Made by a program: the position numbers and the translations under genes
From: Microbacterium keratanolyticum
GTDB taxonomy: Bacteria > Actinomycetota > Actinomycetes > Actinomycetales > Microbacteriaceae
NCBI RefSeq assembly: GCF_016907255.1
Contig: NZ_JAFBBQ010000001.1
Span: 806,001-870,000, forward strand
Direction of reading: 5' to 3'
Length of the DNA: 64,000 bases
The notes under the pieces: model-generated
Database searches by the model: none
The model's input: only the letters and a program-made list of their open reading frames with translations
What the model was told of the DNA's origin: nothing
In this document: positions 30,626 through 38,159 of the stretch, one piece after another
How the letters are laid out: each line of letters opens with the position of its first letter
Numbering within the stretch: the first letter of the stretch is position 1

Positions 30626-31543
30626 GTGCCCGAACACACTCCGCTCGTCGCCTGCTTCGGCGAAGGCCTCATCGCGCTCGTTCCCACATCGACCGGACCA
30701 CTCGAAGACGTGCGCACTTTCGAGCGCTCTCTCGCGGGCGCCGAATGGAACGTGGCGATCGCCCTCGCATCCGCGCACACGCCCTCCGCGGTGATCTCCC
30801 GACTGGGTGACGACGGCTTCGGACGCTTCCTGCTGTCCGCGCTCGACGAGCACGGCGTCGACACCTCCGCGATCGAGATCGATCCGACCGCGCCGACGGG
30901 CCTGTACGTGAAGGAGCTCGGCCCCGCGACGCAGGGCGTGCTGGCCAGCTCCATGCACTACTACCGCGCGATGTCCGCTGCCACACGGATCACCCCCGCT
31001 CTGCTGGAGACCCCGGCGGTGCAGCGCGTCCTTGCGAAGGCGCGCCTCGTGCACACGACCGGCATCACCCCCGCGATCTCGGACGGCGCCCGTGCTGCGC
31101 AGGATGCGCTGTTCGCCGAGCGCGGTGACCGCCTCATCAGCTTCGACCTCAACTGGCGTCCGATGCTCTGGGAGGGCCGCGAGGACGAGGCGCGCGAAGT
31201 GCTCGGCGGCTACATGGCCCGCGCCGACATCGTGCAGTGCAGCTCTTCGGATGCGGCGGCTCTCTTCGGCACGAGTGACGCGGCCGCGCTGCGCGCCGCC
31301 TTCCCCGCGCCCCGCTACCTCGTCGTGACCCGCGAAGACGGCTCAGTCGCCTTCGACGGCGCGGAGCGCGTGGATGCTCCCGCCCTCGACGCGACCGTCG
31401 TGGAGACGATCGGCGCCGGTGACGCCTTCGCCGCAGGATTCCTCGCGGGAGTCCTCGCGGGGCTCTCCCTCGCCGGCTGCGTGGCACGCGCGCACCGACT
31501 GGCGACGCGAGTGCTCGGCACCACGCGCGACCACGTCGACTGA
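30626..31543 (+). CDS. PfkB family sugar kinase (ketodeoxygluconate-kinase-like)
   Basis: 305 residues from the GTG at 30626; an in-frame GTG at 30599 is an alternative and neither has a strong ribosome site. The N-terminus TPLVACFGEGLIALVP and the segment RSLAGAEWNVAIALASAH form the sugar-binding part. ETIGAGDAFAAGFLAGVLAG is PfkB signature 2 with the GAGD catalytic aspartate. FDLNWRPMLW is typical of 2-keto-3-deoxygluconate kinase-like members. It phosphorylates a sugar or sugar acid with ATP. The setting (NagZ-like enzyme, RpiR/SIS regulator, sugar importer) suggests an amino sugar or muramic acid derivative, but the substrate is unproven. It converges with the RpiR gene. Confidence 0.85.
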   Translation: MPEHTPLVACFGEGLIALVPTSTGPLEDVRTFERSLAGAEWNVAIALASAHTPSAVISRLGDDGFGRFLLSALDEHGVDTSAIEIDPTAPTGLYVKELGPATQGVLASSMHYYRAMSAATRITPALLETPAVQRVLAKARLVHTTGITPAISDGARAAQDALFAERGDRLISFDLNWRPMLWEGREDEAREVLGGYMARADIVQCSSSDAAALFGTSDAAALRAAFPAPRYLVVTREDGSVAFDGAERVDAPALDATVVETIGAGDAFAAGFLAGVLAGLSLAGCVARAHRLATRVLGTTRDHVD

Positions 31544-31557
31544 GCGGCGCGCGGCTC

Positions 31558-32421
31558 TCAGCTGCGCTTCGGCGCCACCGCGTCGCGAGTGAGCCTGAGC
31601 GGCTCTGCCGAGGCACCGCCACGCATCTGCACGACGCGCACGAACAGCACGTCGAGCAGGGCCAACTGCGCAATGCGACTGGACATGGCGGCGATCCGCA
31701 GCGGCGACTCACGCGCACGCGTGTAGAGCACGACATCCGCGAGGCGTGTGATCGACGACTCCGGCGCATTCGTCAAAGCCACCGTGGTGGCACCCGTCGC
31801 GCGCGCGATCTCCAGACCCCGCAGCGTCTCGGAGGTCTCGCCGCTGTGTGAGATTCCGATCGCCACCGCGCCGGGGCTCAGCAGCGCGGCCGAGGCGAAG
31901 GCGACATGCGGGTCGGACGACTGCCCGGCGGAGCATCCGATTCGTGCGAGCTTGAAGCGGAAGTCCTGCGCGGTCAACGCCGAAGCACCCTGCCCGAAAA
32001 GCTCGGTGTGCCGGGCGGCGGCGACAGCGGATGCGACGCGGTCGATGCCCGCGAAGTCGACCGCGAGTGCGGTCTGTTCGATCGCGCTGACCTCCTGCGC
32101 AGCGATCTTCGCGACCACCGCCTCCGCGCTGTCCTCGAGATCGATCACGGCGTCATCGAAGCCGAAGCGCTCTTGCTGCGCCTGTGCGCGCGTCACCGCA
32201 CGGGCGCACTCGACCCGCAGTTCGCGATAGCCCGAGTACCCGAGACTCTGCGCGAAGCGCGCGACCGTGGACAGCGATGTGCGGCACACGCGCGCGAGGT
32301 CGGTGATCGCGAGGTCCACGACGAGCGTCGGGTCTCCGAGGATCACCTCGGCGACACGCGCCTCCGCCGCGCTCAGCCGGGGAAGTGACGCGCGCACGAG
32401 GGCGAGGGCGTCACCGTCCAC
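31558..32421 (-). CDS. RpiR/MurR family transcriptional regulator with SIS domain
   Basis: 287 residues. The N-terminal 77 residues form the RpiR helix-turn-helix (ITDLARVCRTSLSTVARFAQSLG). Residues about 120-250 form a SIS sugar-phosphate-binding domain with AVAIGISHSGETSETLRGLEIA, where the serines bind phosphosugars. Such regulators (for example MurR) respond to amino-sugar phosphates such as MurNAc-6P. The start is GTG at 32421. It follows the GH3 gene by 27 nt, so it is the last gene of the amino-sugar operon and probably controls it. The effector is not known. Confidence 0.88.
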   Translation of the reverse strand: MDGDALALVRASLPRLSAAEARVAEVILGDPTLVVDLAITDLARVCRTSLSTVARFAQSLGYSGYRELRVECARAVTRAQAQQERFGFDDAVIDLEDSAEAVVAKIAAQEVSAIEQTALAVDFAGIDRVASAVAAARHTELFGQGASALTAQDFRFKLARIGCSAGQSSDPHVAFASAALLSPGAVAIGISHSGETSETLRGLEIARATGATTVALTNAPESSITRLADVVLYTRARESPLRIAAMSSRIAQLALLDVLFVRVVQMRGGASAEPLRLTRDAVAPKRS

Positions 32422-32448
32422 GGCGAGCTCCCCCGCCCCCGACAGCGC

Positions 32449-33939
32449 TCACGACGCCCCGATCAGCCGTTCCCGCGCAACCGCGGCTCCGATGCGGCTT
32501 GCGGCGCGCACATCCAGCAACGGCAGCGGCAGTTCGGTCTGCGCCGAGGCGAGCCCGACGTTGACGACCACGGCGTCGGAGGCCGCCAGTGCGACCTGCG
32601 CGACGAGGTCACGCTGTGCGGCAGAGCTGTGCAGCCGGTCCACCAGGGCGATGACCTGCAGGTCGCGCTCGGATGCCACGCGCACAGCCTCTGCGATCGC
32701 TGCGGACGTCTCCTCCGGGGAGACCTCCGTCGTGTCCACGCGGACACGGAATCCGCCTTCGGCCAGCGTCTCTCCCACGTACGCGGCCGCGCTGTCGACG
32801 GCGAGCGTCGAGCGGGTGCGGGCGTCGATCACGGAGAGGGCGGACGCGGATGCTGCGGGCAGCGCGCCCTGCACGCTGAGGGCACGGGCGACGATCTCCG
32901 CCGCATCCAGCACCTCCGACTGCGCGACCTCAGCGGCTGCGAGCTTCTCGCCGAGGCGCGCCACACGGGCGACCGCCTCCTCCAGCCGCTCTCGCGACAG
33001 CGAGCCGTCGCGGAGGGCCGCGAGGATCCCGTCACGCGCAGCATGGAAGTCGCGCTCATCCTGGTCGGGCAGCATAGCGGGCCCGGGATTGGTGGGGTTG
33101 CCGATGCAGATCAGATCGACACCTGCGATCAGCGCCTGCGCGGCGCCACCGCCGATCCCGACGGACTCGCGGATTGCGGCCATGTCGAGCGCGTCGGTGA
33201 TGATGACACCCTCGAAGCCATCGCGGCGGAGCATCCCGAGCACATCCGCGTTGAGGGTCGCGGGCTGCTCGCCCCACGCCGGAACAACGATGTGCGCCGT
33301 CATGATCGAGTCCACGCCCGCGGCGATCGCCGCTCGGAACGGCGGAAGGTGGTCACGCTCGATCTCGGCCGGTGTGAGGTCGATCGAGGGCAGCGCGTGG
33401 TGCGAGTCCAGGTGCGTGTCGCCGTGACCCGGGAAGTGCTTGACGCACGCGGCGATGCCGCCACCCTGGATCCCTTCGACCGACGCCACGACGTGCGCCG
33501 AGACCTCTTCCGTGTCCGAGCCGAACGCACGCACCCCGATGACGGGGTTGCGCGGATCCGTGTTGACGTCGGCGACCGGTGCGAGCACGACGTTCGCGCC
33601 CGCGGCCGCAACGCGGCGTGCGAGCTCCGCTCCGGTCGCGCGCGTCGCCGCCAGATCGTTCAGGACACCGAGCTGCGCGGCACCGGGAAGAGTGGAACCG
33701 CTGCCGGCCTCCAGCCGGGTGACGCTCCCGCCCTCCTCATCGACGCCGATCAGCACACGCGGATTGGCCGCGCGCAGTTCTGCGCTCAGCGCCGCGACAT
33801 CCGGTCCCATGTTTTGGGCGAAGTACACGACGCCCGCGAGGCCGTTCTGCAGTTCTTCCGTCAGCCACGACGGCGCCTGCGTGCCGAGGAACCCCGGCCA
33901 CAGGACGCCGTTCGCGAGCCGGGTCAGCTCATCCGTCAT
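32449..33939 (-). CDS. GH3 beta-N-acetylhexosaminidase (NagZ-like)
   Basis: 496 residues, no signal peptide, so cytosolic. KHFPGHGDTHLDSHHALPS is the NagZ signature: the His in DSH is the acid/base that distinguishes GH3 N-acetylglucosaminidases. The nucleophile is the Asp in GVIITDALDMAAI. The N-terminus LWPGFLGTQAPSWLTEELQNG and LIGVDEEGGSVTRLEA are also NagZ-like. The C-terminal 190 residues form the second GH3 domain, as in longer actinobacterial members. It would cleave GlcNAc from imported chito-oligomers or murein fragments. Its ATG overlaps the stop of the permease gene (ATGA), tying it to the ABC importer. Confidence 0.9.
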   Translation of the reverse strand: MTDELTRLANGVLWPGFLGTQAPSWLTEELQNGLAGVVYFAQNMGPDVAALSAELRAANPRVLIGVDEEGGSVTRLEAGSGSTLPGAAQLGVLNDLAATRATGAELARRVAAAGANVVLAPVADVNTDPRNPVIGVRAFGSDTEEVSAHVVASVEGIQGGGIAACVKHFPGHGDTHLDSHHALPSIDLTPAEIERDHLPPFRAAIAAGVDSIMTAHIVVPAWGEQPATLNADVLGMLRRDGFEGVIITDALDMAAIRESVGIGGGAAQALIAGVDLICIGNPTNPGPAMLPDQDERDFHAARDGILAALRDGSLSRERLEEAVARVARLGEKLAAAEVAQSEVLDAAEIVARALSVQGALPAASASALSVIDARTRSTLAVDSAAAYVGETLAEGGFRVRVDTTEVSPEETSAAIAEAVRVASERDLQVIALVDRLHSSAAQRDLVAQVALAASDAVVVNVGLASAQTELPLPLLDVRAASRIGAAVARERLIGAS

Positions 33940-34769
33940 CCCTTGACTGCTCCTGCCACGAGGCCGCTCGAGAGGCGGCGCTGCACGATCACGAAGAAGA
34001 TCATGACCGGCACGGTGATGATGGTCGACGCGGCCATGATGCTGCCCCAGTCGTTCGAGTGCAGACCGAAGAACGACTTCAGACCGATCGCGACGGTGTA
34101 CTGGTCGGTCGCGCCGCCCAGCATCGTCATCGCGAAGATGAACTCGTTCCAGGCGGTGATGAAGGCGAAGACGCTCGTGGCGACCAGACCCGGCATGACC
34201 AGCGGCAGCAGCACCGAGCGGAACATCCGCCACCAGCTCGCGCCGTCGATGTATGCCGCCTCTTCGAGCTCGACCGGAACAGCCTGCACGAATCCGCGCA
34301 GCATCCAGATGCCGAAGGCGAGCGACAGCGCGACGTACACGACCATCAGACCGAGGATGCTGTTGAGCATGCCGAGGCTCTTGACCTGCAGGAAGAGCGG
34401 GATCACCAGCGCCTCGAGCGGAACCATCTGCACGATGAGGATCATCATCAGCACCATGGTGCGGAACTTGAACTTGAACCGCGCCACGGCGACGGCCGCG
34501 AGAAGGCAGACGAACCCGCTCACCAGCACCGTGACGAGTGCGACGATCAGCGAGTTGCGGAGGAAGACCCCGAAGCCGCCGTCGTTGAGCACGAAGATGA
34601 AGTTGTCGAAGGTGAACTCCTGCGGGACGAGCGACTGCCCACCGCTGGAGGCCTTCTTGTCGAACGCACTGGAGAGCATCCAGTACACCGGGAAGAGCGT
34701 GAAGAGCAGGACGGCCGTGATCGCTACACCGAGCCCGACCTTGGAGAGGATGCGCTTCGACGAATTCAC
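33936..34769 (-). CDS. Amino-sugar ABC transporter permease, MalG type
   Basis: 277 residues with six helices. The docking loop reads EEAAYIDGASWWRMFRSVLLPLVMP, the EAA loop of carbohydrate permeases. The N-terminus LFTLFPVYWMLSSAF and C-terminus VQRRLSSGLVAGAVKG are typical of MalG-type subunits. It starts with GTG at 34769, overlapping the MalF-type stop (GTGA), and its own stop overlaps the GH3 start. No ATPase is encoded in the operon, so a shared MsiK-type ATPase is likely. Confidence 0.92.
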   Translation of the reverse strand: MNSSKRILSKVGLGVAITAVLLFTLFPVYWMLSSAFDKKASSGGQSLVPQEFTFDNFIFVLNDGGFGVFLRNSLIVALVTVLVSGFVCLLAAVAVARFKFKFRTMVLMMILIVQMVPLEALVIPLFLQVKSLGMLNSILGLMVVYVALSLAFGIWMLRGFVQAVPVELEEAAYIDGASWWRMFRSVLLPLVMPGLVATSVFAFITAWNEFIFAMTMLGGATDQYTVAIGLKSFFGLHSNDWGSIMAASTIITVPVMIFFVIVQRRLSSGLVAGAVKG

Positions 34770-35746
34770 AGCTCGTCCTCCTTCATGAGCGAGCGGATGT
34801 ACACGATCGTGATGCCGATCAGCACGAGGGTCAGCAGCACGGCGAGCGCCGAGCCGAAGCCGTAGCGGTTCTGGCCGAAGGACTCGACATACGACCAGAC
34901 GCCGAGGTTCAGAACGGAACGGTTGCCGCCGTTACCACCCGGCATCAGATAGACCTGCGCGAAGACCTTGAAGTCCCAGATCGTGGAAAGAATGATGACG
35001 ACGGAGAAGACCGGACGCAGGGTCGGGAAGACGATCTTCCAGAAACGACGCCACGCGCCCGCACCGTCGAGCGCGGCCGCCTCGAGCATCTCCTTGGAGA
35101 CGCCGAGCAGGCCGGCGAGGATCGTCACGGCGACGAACGGGAAACCGTGGTGCACGACGTTCAGCAGCACGATCGCGTAGAAGGACCACTGGTTGGTGAA
35201 CCAGTTGACCGGCTCGTCGATCAGTCCCCAGTCCAGGAGCATCCGGTTGAAGATGCCGCGGTCGGCGTCGAAGATCCAGATCCAGACATAGGTGCCGGTG
35301 ACCGCGGGCATCGCCCAGGCGACCATGATGCAGCTGGAGACGATCGTGCGCCACACCGTGCCCAGGCGCGCGAGAAGCAGCGCGACGAGCGTGCCGACGG
35401 CGACCGTGACGAACACGGCGATGGCCGCGAATCCCACGGTGTTCGGAAGAACCGTGGTCCACAGCGTCGGCTTGGTCAGCGCCTCGATGTAGTTGTCGAG
35501 GCCGATGAAGTTGGTCTCACCGGTGTTGATCTCGCGCAGACCGTAGTCCTGCAGCGAGAAGATGACGACCTGGATGAGGGGCCAGAGCATGAGACCCGCG
35601 AGAATCGCGAGCCCCGGCGCAAGCAGAAGCCACGGGCGTGCCTTCGCCCAGGTGAAGAGACGGCGGCCACGCGTGGGGCCGCCGGCCACGGACGCGGGGG
35701 TCTCCCGCGCGTCCGTGGCCGGCAGTGGTGCTTGCACCATTGACAT
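34766..35746 (-). CDS. Amino-sugar ABC transporter permease, MalF type
   Basis: 326 residues with six helices and a proline-rich N-terminus. The docking loop reads LEAAALDGAGAWRRFWKIVFPTLRP. The segment NTGETNFIGLDNYIEALTKPTLWTTVLPNT is typical of MalF/UgpA-type subunits. It starts 19 nt after the binding-protein stop with no hairpin between, unlike the other two importer operons in this window. It overlaps the MalG-type gene. Confidence 0.92.
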   Translation of the reverse strand: MSMVQAPLPATDARETPASVAGGPTRGRRLFTWAKARPWLLLAPGLAILAGLMLWPLIQVVIFSLQDYGLREINTGETNFIGLDNYIEALTKPTLWTTVLPNTVGFAAIAVFVTVAVGTLVALLLARLGTVWRTIVSSCIMVAWAMPAVTGTYVWIWIFDADRGIFNRMLLDWGLIDEPVNWFTNQWSFYAIVLLNVVHHGFPFVAVTILAGLLGVSKEMLEAAALDGAGAWRRFWKIVFPTLRPVFSVVIILSTIWDFKVFAQVYLMPGGNGGNRSVLNLGVWSYVESFGQNRYGFGSALAVLLTLVLIGITIVYIRSLMKEDEL

Positions 35747-35765
35747 TTGTTGTCGTTCCTACTTG

Positions 35766-37070
35766 TTACTGGTTGAGCAGCTCGGTCATCTCAGCAGCGG
35801 CGTCCTTCGTCGCGGTCGCGACGTCCTTCTGCCCGCTGAGGATGGCCTGGATCATGGCGTTGGTGGTCTTCTTGGCCTGGACAGCACCGAAGTTCGGGGT
35901 CACCGGCACGGAAGCGCCACCCTCGACCATCTGCTTCGCGAACGGAGCGACGAGCGGGTCGGTCGAGGCGAGCGCCTCTTCCATCGCCGACTGCACGCCG
36001 GGGAAGTAGCCGGTCTCGGCGGCCCACTTCTCAGCGAACTCGCCGACGGTCATCATCTTGACGAACTCCCAGGCGAGCTCCGGGTTCTTCGTGGTGTTGA
36101 ACACCGAGAGGTGCGAGCCACCGAGAACCGACGGGGAGATGGTGCCCGGCTTCTGGCCGGGGATCACGGCTGCGCCGATCTTGCCCTCGAGCTCCGGGTT
36201 CGCCTCGATGAGCGACTTGGGGGTCCACGATCCGGAGATCATCATGGCGACGTTGCCCTGCGTGAACGCGTCACGCTGGTCCGTCTCCTTCCAGGTCGTC
36301 GCACCGGCCGACGAGAAGCCGTGCTTCACGGCGAGGTCGGTGTAGAACTGGATGCCCTCCTGCGACTCCTTGCTGTCCAGCTCGCTGGTCCAGGTGTCGC
36401 CCTTCTGGGTTGCGACCTCGCCACCGGCACCCCAGACCCAGGGGTAGACCAGGAACTCGGCGTCGCCCGGAACGGCGTAGGCCATCATCTCGGGCTTGGC
36501 GGCCTTGATGGCCTCCCCCGCGGCGACGATGTCGTCCCACGACTCGGGAGCCGAGAGACCGAGCTCTTCGAAGACGTCGGCACGGTACATGATCGAGCGC
36601 ACACCGGCGTACCAGGGCATGCCGTAGAGCTCTTCGCCGTAGGTGCCGGCGACCGCGAGACCCTCGACGAGGTCATCGCGCAGGCCCTTCTCTGCGTCGA
36701 CGTACTCGTCGAGCGCGAGCAGCGCGCCTGCATCGGCGAACTCGGCGGTCCAGGTGGTGCCGGTCTCTGCGATGTCAGGGGTCGTGCCACCGGCGATCGA
36801 GGTCACGAAACGGTCGTGCGCGTCAGCCCACTGGACCTCTTCGATCTTGACCTTGGCTCCGGTCTTCTCCTCGAACTCGGCCGAGACGGCGTCGTAGAAG
36901 GCGGTGGCGTCGGGGTTGGTGCCCTTCATGATCCAGACATTGAGCGTCTGGCCCTTGCCGTCGACGGGGCCTTCGCTGGCCGCCGGCTGCGTGCTGCCGC
37001 CGGAGCAGGCTGCAAGCCCAAGGGTTGCTACCGCACCGAGTGCGATAACGGGAAGAATACGATTCTTCAT
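35766..37070 (-). CDS. Sugar-binding lipoprotein of the amino-sugar importer
   Basis: 434 residues. The signal MKNRILPVIALGAVATLG ends in LAAC with Cys22 as the lipid-anchored residue. TLNVWIMKGTNPDATAFYDAVSAEFEEKTGAKVKIEEV and GTTPDIAETGTTWTAEFA are typical of cluster 1 binding proteins, related to NgcE/SMET-type binders. The start at 37070 follows GAGGAG by 8 nt. The neighbours (NagZ-like enzyme, SIS-domain regulator) suggest chitobiose or GlcNAc as ligand; this is inference. A weak promoter (37126-37154) lies upstream. Confidence 0.92.
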   Translation of the reverse strand: MKNRILPVIALGAVATLGLAACSGGSTQPAASEGPVDGKGQTLNVWIMKGTNPDATAFYDAVSAEFEEKTGAKVKIEEVQWADAHDRFVTSIAGGTTPDIAETGTTWTAEFADAGALLALDEYVDAEKGLRDDLVEGLAVAGTYGEELYGMPWYAGVRSIMYRADVFEELGLSAPESWDDIVAAGEAIKAAKPEMMAYAVPGDAEFLVYPWVWGAGGEVATQKGDTWTSELDSKESQEGIQFYTDLAVKHGFSSAGATTWKETDQRDAFTQGNVAMMISGSWTPKSLIEANPELEGKIGAAVIPGQKPGTISPSVLGGSHLSVFNTTKNPELAWEFVKMMTVGEFAEKWAAETGYFPGVQSAMEEALASTDPLVAPFAKQMVEGGASVPVTPNFGAVQAKKTTNAMIQAILSGQKDVATATKDAAAEMTELLNQ

Positions 37071-37125
37071 TCGGCAATCTCCTCTTTGAAAACATCCGAG
37101 CGGCCGGGTGTCCACCGCTGGAAAA

Positions 37126-37154
37126 AGTATCCGGGATTGTTAGGCGTCCTGCAA
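37126..37154 (-). promoter_or_regulatory. Candidate promoter of the amino-sugar import operon
   Basis: Minus-strand TTGCAG (37149-37154) and GATACT (37126-37131) with a 17-nt spacer; each hexamer departs from consensus, so it would be weak or regulated. The leader to the ATG would be about 50 nt. Confidence 0.35.
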
Positions 37155-37165
37155 GTTGCTTCCAA

Positions 37166-37184
37166 TGTCGTTACCCGAACGACA
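37166..37184. promoter_or_regulatory. Inverted repeat between the sugar-binding gene and the methyltransferase-like gene
   Basis: TGTCGTT, 5 nt, AACGACA: a perfect 7-bp inverted repeat, 15 nt upstream of the plus-strand start at 37199 and about 100 nt upstream of the binding-protein start. Candidate operator for one or both; the binding protein is unknown. Confidence 0.4.
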
Positions 37185-37198
37185 CGTAGGGTCGACGT

Positions 37199-38065
37199 AT
37201 GGGACGAAATCGCGCCAAGGACACGGAGCATCCGAGCACGCGTCTGGACTCCGGATCACGCGCGTGGATCGCGCCCTCCGAGTTCACCTCCGGCTTCGAA
37301 CTCCTCGTCGACGACACCCCGCAGTCCCACGTCGATCTGGACGACCCGACACACCTGCACTTCGAGTACATCGTCCGGATGGGCGCGGTGATCGACCAGC
37401 TCACCGAGCCCGGAGCCGCACTCACCGCGGTGCACCTGGGTGCGGGGGCGATGACGATCCCCCGCTACATCGAGGACACACGGCCCGGTTCGCGCCAGCA
37501 GGTCGTCGAGTTGGAGGGCCCGCTCATCGAGCTCGTTCGAGAACACCTGCCGCTGCCGCGCGGTGCCGCCATCCGCGTAAGGATCGGAGACGCCCGCGAG
37601 GGACTGCGCCGCCTGCCGCCGGCAATCTCGGGCAAGGTCGACCTCCTCGTATCCGATGTCTACTCCGGCGCGCAGACGCCGGCGCACCTCACCAGCGTGG
37701 AGTTCTACCGTGAGATCGCCGAACTGCTCAGCCCCAGCGGCGTGCTGCTCGTGAACGTGGCAGACGGACCTGGTCTCGCCTTCGCGCGCCGTCAGGTCGC
37801 GACGATCACCGCTGCGCTCGGCGAGGTCGCGATCCTCGCGGACACCCAGATCCTGAAGGGCCGCCGCTTCGGAAACCTCGTGATCGCCGCATCCGCCGCC
37901 GCCCTCCCCACCACCTGGTTGCCCCGCATCCTCGCGGCGGGACCGCACCCCGCGAAGATCGCACAGGGCGCAGAGGTCGCAGCGTTCGCGCAGGGTGCGC
38001 CGATCGTCACGGACGCGGATGCCACTGCATCGCCGCGCCCGGACTCTTCGCTGTTCCTGCGCTGA
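37199..38065 (+). CDS. Spermidine-synthase-like SAM-dependent methyltransferase fold protein
   Basis: 288 residues. AVHLGAGAMTIPRYIED is the nucleotide-binding motif I of the Rossmann-type methyltransferase fold, followed by the acidic VVELEGPLIELV. VDLLVSDVYSGAQTPAHLTSVEFYREI corresponds to the spermidine synthase segment with the active-site aspartate (normally DxxDP; here SDVYSG). This is the pattern of spermidine-synthase-like proteins of actinobacteria, whose substrate is generally unknown. No decarboxylase or other polyamine gene is nearby, so true aminopropyl transfer is doubtful. A terminator follows, shared with the chitinase. Confidence 0.8.
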   Translation: MGRNRAKDTEHPSTRLDSGSRAWIAPSEFTSGFELLVDDTPQSHVDLDDPTHLHFEYIVRMGAVIDQLTEPGAALTAVHLGAGAMTIPRYIEDTRPGSRQQVVELEGPLIELVREHLPLPRGAAIRVRIGDAREGLRRLPPAISGKVDLLVSDVYSGAQTPAHLTSVEFYREIAELLSPSGVLLVNVADGPGLAFARRQVATITAALGEVAILADTQILKGRRFGNLVIAASAAALPTTWLPRILAAGPHPAKIAQGAEVAAFAQGAPIVTDADATASPRPDSSLFLR

Positions 38066-38099
38066 GCTCCCCGCCCCGGCGCGAGTTCCGCGACACAGC

Positions 38100-38131
38100 G
38101 AAGAGGGACCGGTCGAAGCCGATCCCTCTTC
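38100..38131. terminator. Hairpin terminator between convergent genes
   Basis: GAAGAGGGA and TCCCTCTTC form a 9-bp stem, extended inside by CGG/CCG with one mismatch. It lies 34 nt after the methyltransferase-like gene and 29 nt after the chitinase gene end, so it can serve both. Confidence 0.65.
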
Positions 38132-38159
38132 TGGGTGAGTGTGCGCTACGGGCAGCGCG

